Source: Glaciozyma antarctica PI12 (taxonomy: Eukaryota; Basidiomycota; Microbotryomycetes; Kriegeriales; Camptobasidiaceae). From it: 64,000 bases of DNA. The stretch lies in NCBI GenBank assembly GCA_002917775.1, contig KZ627150.1, positions 736,954 through 800,953 on the forward strand, read 5' to 3'. The notes under the pieces are model-generated. The model made no database searches, was not told where the DNA came from, and was given only the letters and a program-made list of their open reading frames with translations. A program made the translations under genes and the position numbers. Of the stretch, positions 32,632 to 44,807 are shown piece after piece; the first letter of the stretch is position 1, and each line of letters begins with the position of its first letter.

Positions 32632-32868
32632 ATTTTGGTGAAGTTGGATTAGAAGAATCGCAAGGAAATGCGCTGTAGCACAGTAACGTAGGAGACCCTC
32701 GGCTTTAGCTCAGCGAGAGAGCCAAAAGTCGAGAAAGAAGGAGTTCGGCAGCGAGGTCGCAGGCACCTGGTCAAAATTAAATGAATTATAATAATTGAAT
32801 ACTTCGCGTTGTCGCCTCGAGGCCCCGCTTCCGCCTGACCCTCACGCGAAGCAATCAACTACGCCGAA

Positions 32869-34192
32869 ATGGCAAAGGGATCCAAGAAGCAGCAGGAGGA
32901 GGAGGAGGAGGAGGAGGAGGAGGAGGAAGAGAAGGAGGAAGAGGAGTGTACGTTCTCTCGCCCAGGTCAACAGGCGCACTGCTTGTGTCCGCCGCCCCTG
33001 CTCGCCGTTGACTCTTGCTCCCGCTCACAGACGAGGTCGAAGCGATCAAGAAGCACAAACGTGACAAGAAGAGTGTGAGCCCGTAGTCTCGTCGCGAAGG
33101 GAGCAGCCCAGCTGATCGCGTTCAACAAAGGGGAAGCTCCAGTACTTCGTCTCCTGGGTAGGCTACCCCTCCGACGAGGCCGGTAACGACACCTGGATCA
33201 AGGAAGAGGATGCCGAGTAGGTCCCCCCTCTCCCCGCGCTCCAAACGCGACTGACCTGGCACGCACTCCCGAGCTCCCGAACTCGTCGACGCGTACTGGA
33301 AGTCCCTATCCGCCCCCAAGCGCGCCGAACGAACCGCCGCTCCCTCGACCAAAGCGAAGCCTGCGCCAGCCAAGAAGGCCGAAGCGCCTCGCTCAGCTTC
33401 TGCGACGCTCAAGCGCGGTGCATCCAAGTTGGACGACTCGCCTCCCGAGGCTGGACGAGCGAGTAGGAGGACGAGTGGTGCGGCGGTGGCGGCGGCGAAT
33501 GAGGTGATTGCAAATGGGAGTGTGGTCAAGGGGAATGCGGCGAAGAGGGTGAAGAGGGGGGAGGATAGCCCGGAGCTAGGGACGCCGGTCAAGGAGAAGG
33601 CCAAGAAGGTTGCGCCGGTGGAGAAGAAGAGTGAGGGGAAGAAGGCCGAGGTGAAGAAGGTCGAGACGAAGAAGGTCGAGGTGGTGGAGGTGGAGGAGGA
33701 CGAGGATGAGGAGATGGGAGAGGACGAGGAGGGGGCCGACGTCGACGGCCACAAGCACATGAAGCACGAGCTGAACTATGAGGAAATCCTCGACTGGGAG
33801 GTACGTTTAACTCTCGTCGTTGTGCGCGAGTAGACCGAGGTGCTGATCCCTCATTCACTCCGCCAGCCGTTGGTCAAGGAGATCGACACGGTTCAGCAGC
33901 GCCAGGACCGTCAGGGCCTTCAGCTCTTCCTCGTATGGTGCGTCTCTCCACATCCTGTACCGCTCGAGGAGATCCAGCTGATCACGCTTCTTTCGCGTTG
34001 CAGGAAGGAAGACAACTCCTACTCGTGGGTCCCCTCCGACGTGGTGAGGATTCGCTGCCCGCAGAAAGTGATCGATTTCTACGAGGTGCGTTCTCTCCTC
34101 TCATTTCCCGCAAAGCACGTTTGCTAACTTGGTGTCGCGCTCTGCAGGGTCACCTCAAGTTCAAAGTCACAGGTTCCGAAGAAGAGGACTGA
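32869..34192 (+). CDS. HP1-type heterochromatin protein (chromo plus chromoshadow)
   Basis: The N-terminus is MAKGSKKQQ followed by a long Glu run. The chromodomain then reads YEVEAIKKHKRD, GKLQYFVSWVGYPSDEAG and NDTWIKEEDA, with the three aromatic cage residues (Y, W, Y) that bind methylated H3 Lys9 all present. A basic and acidic hinge of about 150 residues with KKVE repeats is the nucleic-acid-binding type. The C-terminal chromoshadow domain is LNYEEILDWEPLVKEIDTVQ, LQLFLVWKEDN, YSWVPSDVVRIRCPQKVIDF. The single product combines both domains, as in Swi6/HP1. An exon boundary inside the chromodomain uses a GTGAGC donor. The match to HP1 is strong; which paralogue it is remains unknown. Confidence 0.9.
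32894..32948. repeat. GAG trinucleotide run
   Basis: An almost pure GAG repeat encodes the poly-glutamate stretch before the HP1 chromodomain. Such runs vary in length between strains. Confidence 0.8.
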
Positions 34193-34332
34193 AAATCTCC
34201 TTTCCTTCGCCCCTCCTCCGTCACTCTCCATACCCTTTCAATACCAGTCCCGAAGTGAGCTTGTTCTCCCGCGTAGGATCTCCAAATCCCGCTGGAAACC
34301 AATCGAATGTTGCCATTTCTCCCTTTTCGCGA

Positions 34333-36623
34333 TCACTCCTCCTTCGCAAGCTTCTCCATCATCTCCTCCCTCCCCTCCCACGCCCTCCCTCCCAGATTCT
34401 TCCACTCCCATTCCCTCAACGCAGCCTCATCATACACCTTCCCCTTAAGCGAATCGTCCGGTTCGAGGAAGTGCGTAGTAGAGAGTTCGGGAGGGAGGAA
34501 AGGCTGCGTAACGGGGTGCGCGAAGGAGGGGTTGTACCTGCGTCAAAAGATTAGCAGCGTCGCGGGGGAGGTGGGGAGAGCGTGCTTGTAGTCGCGTCCG
34601 TACTGGGTGGGAGTCAGCGAGAAGCGAGGAAGGGAGCGAGAGGACGTACGCCGAGCTTCTTCATCAGACCTGTGGGGGCGTTGCGCAGGTGGATCGGGAC
34701 CTTCGTAGCTGTTAGGCGTTGTTTTCGAGGTAGAGAGGAGAGCTCACGGGATGATTCTCGCCTGAAGCGACGAGCGTGGTCGCGGCATTATAGGCGTTGT
34801 AGGTCCGCACGCTTTTGGGGCTTTCGGCGAGTATGACGGCGACTTGTCCGAGGATGCACTGCGTACGCGTCAGTCGTATGTAGGAGGATAGGGGAGGAAG
34901 GACGTACGCCGCATTCTGGCATTCCGAGGAGCTGAGTAGCTTGATACGCAGCGACGGCCTGTGGAAGAGCGTCGGGATTCGCGAGGCCGATATCCTCGCT
35001 CGCCTGGAGATATCATCGTCTCAGTATCTCGCGCTACGATGTGAGGACAAAGAGCTCACCATTCTGAGTAGCCGTCGCGCCACGTAAAGGGGATCGTCTC
35101 CACCTTGCAGCATCCGCACGAGCCAATAAAGCGCCGCATCCGCATCCCCTCCCCTCACCGACTTATGCAGCGCGCTAATCGTATCATAATGATGATCTGA
35201 TCATCAGCCCCCTCCCCTCACAAAGAACGCACGGAACTCACCGCCCGTTCGGTCGTACGCCAAATGCGCTTTCCGCAATTGTGTCTTGAGCTCTTCCCGG
35301 CTGATAGGGCGTGAGGGATCTCGCGTGGCGGTGAGAGCGAGCTCGAGGGAGGAGAGAGCGATTCGGGCGTCTCCGTCGGCGGCGGAAGCAAGAAAGCGAA
35401 GGAGGTCGTCGTCGATTAGGCAAGTAAGGAGGTCGGCGGGATCCGAGGTGGAGGCGGTCGGAGAGGAGGGGAGAGATGAGGAGGAGACGGAGATGTCGGA
35501 TCGAACAATATGGAGAGCGCGGAGGAGGACTTTGAGGATGTCGTCTGGCGTGAGCTTGTTGAGGACGAAGACGCGACAGCGAGAAAGGAGGGCGTTGTTG
35601 AGTCGAAACGAGGGGTTCTCGGTAGTTGAGGCGATGAGGGAGATGGTGCCTGCTTCGACGACGGGAAGGAACTGCGTGAGGGGATGGAGAGTCAGGCAGA
35701 GCTGAGGACGCTGAGGAGGAATGGTGCGTACGCTGTCTTGCTGCGACTTGTTGAACCGCTGGTGGAACGGCGCGTTAGTGCGGTAAAGAAGAAGGCGAGC
35801 TGTTCAGGCTTGCCTGGATTTCGTCGATAAACAAGACCGTACGTCGTCCGGTTAACTTCAAGAGGCCTGCTGCTTCGTCAAAGACCTTGCGAAGGTCCGC
35901 GGTCGAGGCGTTCGTCGCCGAGAGCTACGAGTTCCAGCCTGTCAGTTGCGTACAACGTCGCAAGGAATACAAACGCACTTCTTTGAAGACGCTCTTGGTA
36001 GCGTTGGCGATCAACCGTGCGATGGTGGTCTTGCCGGTCCCCTGCTTGCAAGGTTTCAGCTCAGTCATCGATTCCGAAGAGAGATGCTCACAGGAGGGCC
36101 CCAGAATATGCACGATCCGAGCTTGTCCTGCTCAATCATCCCTCGTAGCAGAGCTCCCGGACCGAGCAGCTGTCCCTGACCAACGAAATCGTCCAGCGAC
36201 GTCGGTCGAACGCGCTCCGCGAGCGGCTTCGCTGCTTCGATCGCATCGCTCGACTTGAACCGCTTCGAGCTAGAGGGAGGGTCTCGCTGTTCCTCCTTAC
36301 TTGACGGCAGCTGAGGTTTCGCGGCGGCAGGCTGAGCTGGAGTAGTCGAAACCGCCTTGCGCTTCGTCGAGCTGGGTCCTGCGACGGCGTTGCTCGAGCT
36401 GGGCTGCGATCCACCGCTCGAAGCTGAGCATCCCGAGTCCAGGTGCGAGTTGATAAAGAACGACGCCACTCTGTGTCCGCACATAGGGCTGGGTGAGAGG
36501 GGTCAGACGTGGCCGGAGAGGACGCGACGGCAGCGGTGGAGAGAGCGCACCAGTCCACTGCCGCAGCTCGTCAGCTTGATCCTCCCTGTTAGATAGGCAA
36601 AGAGCTCACCCATCGTCGACATA
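34333..36623 (-). CDS. MGS1: Mgs1/WRNIP1-type AAA+ ATPase with UBZ finger
   Basis: Mgs1 acts at stalled replication forks and binds ubiquitinated PCNA. The first exons join as [20 protein letters not shown] then SHLDSGC, a complete ubiquitin-binding UBZ4-type finger (CxxC, H, C). A disordered linker leads to [20 protein letters not shown], then Walker [12 protein letters not shown] (split by an intron), Walker [10 protein letters not shown], sensor region [11 protein letters not shown] and the C-terminal MgsA-like helices ([39 protein letters not shown]). The end ([17 protein letters not shown]) is typical. The finger depends on a seven-base exon at 36551-36557. There are about twelve introns. 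Confidence 0.9.
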
Positions 36624-37015
36624 TCTGCTGGTGTGCGAGAGCTGGTCGCAAGGGACTCCCCGAGAGAGGTCTCGGCTCGAACACGGTGGAGGAGTGTTGC
36701 TGAACTGCGAGGCTTCGGCAGCGATCTTCTCAGGGACGCTCGTGTACGTCGATAGATGTCAGCAAGCAATGTTTCGACAAGCAGAGGTGTGGTGGAAGAG
36801 AGACCCCCACTCGAACGCGAGGTTGCGGCTTATGTACCTCTGGCTTCTCCTCGGAAACTCCCTTCCTCCTTCCACCACCTCGCCCCGCCTTTCTCACTCA
36901 GGACACCGAGGACCACCACCCGTCCCGTCCTCCAGCTTCACCGCTACTCCATCGTCCCCTCCTCTCCACTCCTCTTCCCCGCGTTAGCCAGTCGCCTCCT
37001 TTCGAGTCACGCACC
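36624..37015. promoter_or_regulatory. Divergent promoter of MGS1 and DOA10
   Basis: These 392 bases separate two outward-facing start codons. The DOA10 side is pyrimidine-rich. There is no coding sequence and no obvious TATA box. Confidence 0.45.
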
Positions 37016-40000
37016 ATGTCGGATCCCTCCGGGGCGGTTGTCGACTACGGCCAGCCAGCGCACGGCGGAGGAGACGAGGACGTCTGCCGCGTGTGCCGCT
37101 CGGGAGGAGACGAGGGTCCTCTCTTCCATCCCTGCCGTTGCACTGGGTCGATCCGGTACGCTCGCCTCTCTCCAGCTCTCCAGCTTGGTTAGCTAACTTG
37201 CTGGTCGCAGCTTCGTGCACGAAGAGTGCTTGGTGCGTATCCTTTTCGCTTCTCCAAGCTACAGCTAACCCCGGGCAACAGAAAGAGTGGCTCGCCGTCA
37301 GCAAGAAGGCCAAGTGCGAGCTATGCAACACGCCGCTCTTGTTCACGAAGGGTGAGCCTTGTTTCGTAGGAGGGAACGCTGTCAGGGAGCTAACCCTCTC
37401 AGTCTACGACAACACGATGCCCGAGAAGCTCCCCCTCGACGTCGTCGTCCGCCACTTCGTCCGGTCCATCGTTCACGCCATCCTCCTCTGCCTGCGGGCC
37501 GTCGTCGTCGCCATCGCCTGGCTCGCCTTCCTCCCATACGCCTCCTTCTGGACCTTTCGCTTCTACATCTGGACGGCGGACGGCGTAGGCGGCTTCGCGC
37601 GCTTCATAAGCGGTCGCACGACGGCGTTGGAGCGGGTCGCGAAGGAGGCGGGGGCGACGCTGATCGCCACGTCAAACAGCTTGACGGCCGAAGCTGTCGT
37701 TTCTGAGGTGGTGGATATGAGAACGGGGATCTCGACGTTCCTTGTGGAGAAGGCGGTCGAGACGCTGGCAGGGACGACGCCGAACCCCTACGGGAACCTC
37801 ACGGCTTTGGCGAGCTGGAGCAAGCCCGCGATGGCACCGGAACCCTGGCGGACGATGCTGAAGTGAGTACCATCATACTAAGCGTGGGATCGTACTAAAA
37901 TTTCGGCGCAGCGCCGTCGCACGCGACATCTTTCAAGGACAGATCATCACCTCCTGCGTCGTCGTCTTCTTCGTCTGCGCCTTTCTCGTCCGCGAATGGA
38001 TGCTCATGAACGCCCACTTCGCCGACCTCGTCCCACCCCCTCCTCCTCCGCAACACCTCGACATCGTAGTCGGCGGCCGAGCTATTCGTCTCGGAGGGAA
38101 TCCGGACGTCGTTCTTCCGCAAGATCAAATCGTGGAAATGCAGGCGATCATCAACGGTTTTCGAGTGGGCGGGCAGGCGCTCGTACAGCAAGGACCCGAG
38201 GTTTTTATCGAGGAGGAGCCGCCGGCGGAGGAGGCTGATGGTCAGCATGTCAACTGGGTTAAGGAGGAAGAGGAGGAGGAGGAGTGGGGTGGTATCAGGG
38301 ACAGCGTCAGCACGGTGCGGAATGGCTGGGAAGACGAGGACGAGGAGGATGGAGGACCGCCCTTGGCCTCGACGTCTCGCGGGGCTTTCGACGCGTCCCG
38401 TGCGGCCGCTCGCGCACGCGATACGAGGGTCGACGTGCGCAGTCGAACCGAAGAGCTTCACGGATGGGACGACGAGGACGAGGACGAAGATGAGGGAGCG
38501 TCGGATCGCTTGACTGAGATTGCGCGCAAGCGTCGAGCGGATCGGAAGCGGCGAGACGAGCGAGCAAGGCGGCGCGCTACTCGACGCGCGAGCGGAGACC
38601 CGACGTCGAGCGGAGTCAAGGTCACCGATCGAGCTGTTCGTCCACTGCCGTCGCGTGCGTCGCCCAGCGCGTCGAGCTCGTCGGCCAGGGACTCGGGACG
38701 CTCGAAAGGAAAGGAGCGCGCGGACGACGTCGACGAGGACTACATTCGCCAACACTTCTCGCCCGTCGTCGAGGGGGAGTCTCCGCCACCTCGTTCAGTA
38801 CCCGACGTTCCGCAGGATGTTGTTCGCGAGGAGGATCAACAGCAGCAGCTTCTCGCCGCGCTCGAGGCCATTCACCAACCACCTCCTCCGCAAGTGCCCG
38901 TCTTCGATCAGCAACTAGCGCCGCAGCTACCTCAACCCGACGATGACCAGCTCATGGACGACATTGTCGACGACCTCGAAGGCGTGCTCGAGACGATTGG
39001 ATTCAGGGGATCGCTTTTCGTTCTCGTTCAGAACATGGGTACGTCATCTTCCGCATCGCTTGTGCTCCGAGCTGACCTCCTGCTTTAGGCCTCATGACTC
39101 TCATCGTCGACCTTTGCTTGGGCGGAATCCTCTGGGTCCCTCTCTGCATCGGTCGAGCCGTCGCAGCCGCCGGCGCCATTCGCCTGGTCAGCCTTCCTCT
39201 CCGCGCCGTGCGCTCCATCTCGGACCCCATCTTCGACACCCTCTTCAACGTCCTCGTCTTCCTTCCCCATCTCACATTCGTCCACTTCGCACCTCGCATC
39301 GCGTCTTCCTGCACCTCGCTGCCACACGCCATCAGCAACATCTGTACCTCCCTCTTCCCCTCCCCAAGCACTCTCACCGCCGCCGCCGTCTACGCCGCAC
39401 CATCCCTCTCGAACGCGACCGTTGGAAGCGCCACAGCCTCGCCAGTTGCTTCGACTCTCCTCTTGCTTCGACTAAGCGCGCTCTCGATCGTGATTCACTG
39501 GGAGAAGATGGCGTACGCGGACGACACTCTTACTAGGGTGCTGTGCGTCGCTCTCGGATACGCCAGCGTGGTCTTCGCGGGTGCAATCTACCTCCAGAGC
39601 ACGAGGAACGCCTACGCTCAGAGCGTAACTCGCGTGATTCGGGAGGGCATCGCTCAGCAGCTGATTCTCGTCAAAGTCTGTTTGTTTATCTTCGTCGAGG
39701 TGCGTAGATCCCAGGTCGAGGAAAGAGTACAAGCTCACCACTCTCCCTGCAGGTCATCATCTTCCCTGCCGCCTGCGGCATCGTCCTTAACCTCGCCACT
39801 CTTCCCGTCTTCCCGGACGCCACCGTCTCGAGTCGCCTCGCATTCCTCCCCCGAGCGCCTCTCTCCGCCTTGTGTAGGTCGACTTCTTGCTATTCGCGGA
39901 GCTCTCGCTGACGCTTGGTGCTCGCTCTCACAGTCCTCACCTGGCTCTCGGGAACGGCGTTCATGTTCAGCTTCTCAGTCGGCATCGACACCGTTCGCGA

Positions 40001-41693
40001 CGTCGTCCGCAAAGGAACCATGTGGTTCATCCGCGATCCTCAAAGCCCCGACTTCCATCCCGTGCGCGAGATCCTCGAGCGGGACTCGACGACGCAGGTT
40101 CGCAAGATTGCCATCTCCGGGCTTCTCTACGGAGGTGTCATTCTGGCCACGGTGGGCGCCAACGTTCTCTGCCTGCGGTATGCGCTGTCGGGAGTCTTGC
40201 CTTTGCGCTGGGTATACGGGTACGTGCCTTGTCCATTCGCAAATGACGACTTGCTGATCTCTTTTGTGGCTCAGACGATCCTTCGCCTCGCTCCCTCTCG
40301 ACCTCATCATCTTCCGATTCGTGATCCCTCCCACGATCCGCTTGACCGACCCTCGCACCCGTCTGCGCAAGCTCTTCGTCAGCGCCGCTAAGATCGCAGC
40401 ACACCACCTCCGCCTCACCTCCTTCATCTTCGGCGGGCGAGACCCCCTCGAGGAGGGCACGCACATTCGACGAACGTGGAAGGCTTTGCTGTCGCTCAAG
40501 AAGGCCGACGTCGGTGACCTCGAGGAGGACGGCGAGATGGAACAAGTGTCGGAGCGCGCGGTCGTCTTTCGCAAGGACGGCGGTTTCGGGCGCGTTCCGG
40601 CGACCGACACAATTCGAGTCGCGCCTGGTCGTAAGATGATCGTACCCGTGACGGAGGCAGGGACGCCACTCGACGATGCAGCAGCTTTGGTTATCGATGC
40701 TCAGCTGGCCGAGGTGCGTCTTTCCGAAGTCTCGAGAGCGACCACAGCTGACGGGACTTAAGCAGATGGCGACGACGCGCACCGACGACAAGTACGAAGT
40801 CGTCTACCTTCCTCCCAACTACAAGACGAGGATAGCGCTATTCGTGTACTTGCTCTGGTTTACGGGGTCGCTCGCAGGGATGGCAGGAGTCGTCGTTCCT
40901 CGTGCGCTGCCTTTTCCCTTTCTCTGGCATTTTTCGCTGACGCCCCTTCGCAGTTCTCGTTGGACGCCATGCGTTCTCCCTCATCACACTCTCCCAAGTG
41001 CACGACATCTACTCCTTCACCGTCGGCCTCTACCTTGTCGGCACGCTCGCCTTCCTCGCGCACTCCCTCCCCTCCCTCCGATTCTTCCGCCCTCAGCTCT
41101 CCCACCTCCGCGCGACATTCATCGTCCTCTCAGCAACCCTCAGCACCCTCATCCTCCTCCCCCTCCTCACCTCCCTCCTCTTCACCACCTCCCTCCTCCT
41201 CCCCCTCTTCCCCTCCCTCTCCGCCGGCTCGCCTCTCCCCACTTTCAACCTCGCTCAAGAATGGTCAACCGGCACCCTCCTCCTCGCGACCTTCTACCAC
41301 CTCTTCTACCCTTTCGTCCCCGCCACCAACTCGTTCCGCCACTCCCTCGATCGCGCGATCGCAACCTGGGAAACCGGATCGAAAGCCGACGCCCTCGCAG
41401 TGCTCCACTACGATTTCGCTCTCCCTCTCCTCCTCCGCCTATCAGTCCTCATCGCGTTCCCCGCTTTCGTCGCCGTGTCGGCATGGCAGCTCGGCGCGTC
41501 GAAGGGGGAGATGGAATTCGTGCGAGTGTGTAGGATCGTTTATGGGGCGATGATGGGGATGGTGGTGGGGACGGTGGTGGAGAGGAAGGTGAGGAGGTTG
41601 GCGAAGAGGTGGGTTGGGGGATTGAGGGAGAGGGAATACTTGCTGGAAAGGCGGTTGAGGAACTATGAAGGCGGAGTGGTGCAGGGGCAGTAG
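37016..41693 (+). CDS. SSM4: Doa10/MARCH6-type ER ubiquitin ligase
   Basis: Doa10 is a polytopic E3 ligase that marks ER and nuclear-envelope proteins for degradation. The N-terminus carries a RING-CH (C4HC3) finger read across several exons: [19 protein letters not shown], then FVHEECLKEWL and [12 protein letters not shown]. The spacing and the Trp after the His/Cys pair are as in the family. Many hydrophobic helices follow, starting with [21 protein letters not shown] long acidic and Arg-rich cytosolic insert (about 38200-38950) interrupts them. Later helices include [19 protein letters not shown]-like segments and a final set up to residues near RRLAKRW. The estimated length, about 1,350 residues, fits the family. 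There are at least ten introns. Confidence 0.88.
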
Positions 41694-42037
41694 GGATGGA
41701 GGGAGGTGTTGTGCTATCAATTGTAGTTCAATTTACGCTTGATTTACTCCTGATTTACTCTAGTTGGCGTCTCGTGCGCAGAAGCTAGAGAGCGAAGAAA
41801 GAGCAAAGGGGAGGCCGTTGCGAAGATGAGGCTTCGTGCGTGCAGAGACCTCGCGCGCGACACTTTCCACCGACGCAGCGCACCGACGCATGCTCAGAAG
41901 GAACGCTGGTGTTTACATACTAGTACGACAACTACGAGAACGCCGATCCTCGCTTCGCTTCCTCCGCTCCCTCCATCCCCTCCACCGCACCAGTCCCTTC
42001 TACTTCTCGCCATTCCCCCCTCTGCGTTCCTCGTCCC
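41694..42037. other. Convergent 3' region, locally AT-rich
   Basis: This lies between the DOA10 stop and the stop of the UPF0357 gene. The sequence at about 41713-41765 is clearly AT-richer than its surroundings, as expected for 3' ends and polyadenylation. I see no gene. Confidence 0.4.
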
Positions 42038-42702
42038 TCATGAGAGAGACGTGATGGCCTTGGGATCTGTCGGGAAGCCATTGGCATCGATACCTACATC
42101 GCACATCAGCTCCCCATCTCCTCGCGTTTGACCTCAGGCGAGCTCACCGTTCGCCTTGAAGATCCGGTTCGTGCGAATTAATCTCGCTTCGTCAAACCCG
42201 CAGCTCATCTGTCCTCAGCAGGATCAGCACCACCACTGCGCTCTCCGAACAACCCCAACGCACCTGCTCCATGATCCTCCGCACCTCAGTCAAGCTCCGC
42301 TCATCCAGTCCAGCCCTCGAATCTCCCGCCACGTTCCCAGACAAGTCAAACGTCCCAGTCGAGAACCCTGCGCAGACGAGATCAGCGCCTTGCCTGCGGC
42401 TCGAAAGGAGGCGGGAACTCGAGAACGCAAAGCGTACCGTTCTCCATCGCCGACTCGAACGTCGATACCGGTGCGTACTGCCTCAAGCGCGCTGAAATGG
42501 ATACAGGGAGGAAGCGCAGGAACGCATTGCGGAAGTGCCAGAGGGCTGAGGCCGAGGCCGAGTTAGTGCGTCCTCTGGGCAGCGAGGAGAGAGAATGGAC
42601 CGGCGAGGATGGAGAGGACGACTCCGACGATGGAGAGGGTGTAGAACACTGTGGGAGGAGGGCGTTAGTGAGTGCTGGTGGGACGGTGGAGGTGGGCGGA
42701 CT
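42038..42702 (-). CDS. UPF0357/DUF2015 small membrane protein
   Basis: The readable protein is FYTLSIVGVVLSILA (one membrane helix), ALWHFRNAFLRFLPVSISA, then the soluble family domain. That domain reads YAPVSTFESAMENGFSTGTF, DLSGNVAGDSRAGLDERSL, EVRRIMEQMSCGFDEARLIR and TNRIFKANGIDANGFPTDPK. This matches the fungal DUF2015 family (budding yeast YCL012C type), whose function is unknown. No ATG exists upstream of the membrane helix in frame. However, the exon opens with TG TTC directly after a CAG acceptor, and a GTCCGC donor 53 bases upstream is preceded by A, so splicing would create ATG TTC. The start codon may thus be split by an intron (first base at 42702). Four other introns are likely. 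Confidence 0.65.
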
Positions 42703-42944
42703 GTTCGGAGGACCGCCAAGGCGACTTCAGGAGGAAGGTGGCTGGAGGGATGAGGATTCGGGCCTGGTGACTGCTGTCAGGTCTCGAGGTGGTCCTGAAG
42801 AACACCTGGAGAGTGTTCAAAGTTCGAGTAAGATCGTGGAGGAGAGAGAGGGTTAGTCAAGCCGCAAGCTGCAAGTTGGGCGGCGTCCTCCACCCCGATT
42901 TGGTCTTCTCCTTGATGCCTTCCTCTCGCCGACCTGCAGTCAAG

Positions 42945-44739
42945 ATGCTTCACCCAGTTCAGACTCTACTCAGCCTACCAGGCTCAGAGCTCATCATTAC
43001 GGCTTCAGCTACAACTCTCACCTCGTTCAGCACCTCGTACAGCTCCTCCATTCACCTCCTTCGCAAGAGCTAACCCTTGCCTACCGAACAGCTCCTCCAC
43101 CCTCGTCGCCACCTCCACGCCTCACACCGCCCTCATCCGCCACCTCGCCACCTTCACCGACCCCTCCACGAGCACGACGTACCTCATCTCGAGCGGCGAA
43201 GACAAACTTCTCGTCGTCTCCTCCCTCCCCTCCCTCGAGACTCTGAGCACTCGCGAGCTCATCAAGCGTGCCAATGCGCTCTCCATTACGGCAGAAGGAG
43301 AGATCATAGTCGGCGACAAGTTCGGCGACGTCTACACGTCCGTCCTTCCTCTCTTCCTCTTCGACCTTCCAGCTAACCCCCACTCCAGCTACCCCCTCAT
43401 CGCGCCTCCCGCCCCCGCCATCCCCGCCGACGCACCCAAGCCTCTCCCCATCCTCGGCCACGTCTCGATGCTCAACGCCCTCGTCCTCCTCCCCGCTACT
43501 TCGACCAGTCGCGCGCTGATCGTGAGCGGCGACCGGGACGAGCACGTTCGCGTCTCGCGCTTCCCGCGCGGGCACAACATCGAAAAGTACCTCTGGGGAT
43601 CCAAGAAGTGCGTCCTCCCCTTCAGCTCGAGGAGCGAGAGCTAACCCCCTTCGCTGCAGCTTCGTCTCTGCCCTCTCCTACCTCCCTCCCACTGCCACCT
43701 CTCCCGCCCCTCTCATCCTCTCTGCCGGTGGTGATCCCACTTTCCAGACGTTCGACCTCTCGACCGGCGCCCTCCTCTCTCGCTTCCCCATCGAGGAGCT
43801 CCTCCTGCCTTATGTCGTTATCACGCCCTACAGGCCGCCTCCGATCATGGGGAAAAAGCGACCGGCCAAGAAGGCGAAGAGGGCCAAGGAGGAGGAGGAC
43901 AAGATGAAGGTGTTTGAGGCGGTTGAGGAGGAAGAGGATGGAGAGGAGCTCGTGGAGGAGGAGCTGGTCGAGGAGGTGGTGCAGGGAGAGGAGGGAGAGG
44001 AAGCAAAGGTTAACTGGAGGACAAGGGTTGTGAAGGGGCTTGCGGTGGTTAAGATTGTTCAGGTCGGGGAGCGCGAGTCGGGAGGTGTTGTCGTACTCGC
44101 TACCGGGTGCGTTCTTCTCGTTCAGCGAGGCTTTCTCGCAGTGTAGCTAACGACGATGTTTGGTGCAGCTGCACTGCGATTCTCTACATCCCCTATGTCC
44201 TCCTTATTCCTTCCTCCGTCGCTTCCACCGCCACTCCCTCCCTCCTCGACCTCCAGCACCCCATCCTAGACCTATCGACCACCTCCACCTCCTCGACTTT
44301 CCACCTCTCCCTCGACCTTTCCACGTCCCCCGAGTCAACCGACTCAGCAATCCGCCACGCTGCCGTAGTCGACCACGCTCTCGTGCTCTCCCCCGTCTCC
44401 CCTCTCGAGTCCCTGCTGAGCTCCTCTGCCGTTCCTCGTCCGTCCCCCATTTTCCTCTTCCTGCACGCGCTAACCCTCTCGTTACCAGTATCCGAATCCC
44501 TCCATCTCCCCTCGTCCGACTCGCTCTACCCCGTCCTGTCGCTCCTGCACCAGCCCGAGCAATCTGGCGCCGGGGAGGAGATCATCCTGCGCGAGGAGAG
44601 CGGCAAAAAGATTGTCGACGAAGGAAAGGGAGCTGGAGGACAGAGTGGGAAGAGGGCAAAGGGGAGGGCGGAGGCGAAGAGGCGTGCGGACGAGGCGGGG
44701 GAGAAGAAGAGGAAGGCGGAGGCGATGGTCGAAGCTTGA
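42945..44739 (+). CDS. TRM82: Trm82-like subunit of tRNA m7G46 methyltransferase
   Basis: Trm82 is the WD-repeat partner that activates the catalytic subunit Trm8. The protein starts MLHPVQTLLSLPGSELIITA. WD-type blades follow, including YLISSGEDKLLVVSSLPSLE, GEIIVGDKFGDVY and GHVSMLNALVLLP. The family hallmark SGDRDEHVRVSRFPRGHNIE is present, and then LILSAGGDPTFQTFDLSTG. An inserted Lys- and Glu-rich stretch (about 43850-44010) separates later blades. The C-terminus is Lys/Arg/Ala-rich and probably nuclear (KRAKGRAEAKRRADE). There are five introns; the first (GTACAG donor) is needed to remove an early stop. It ends 68 bases from the ERV1 stop. Confidence 0.85.
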
Positions 44740-44807
44740 GAGGTGCAGTAGGGGAGTTACAAAATGCTAAAGGGGTGTCCTCCATCTATTCCTCGCTCAC
44801 TGCGAGG

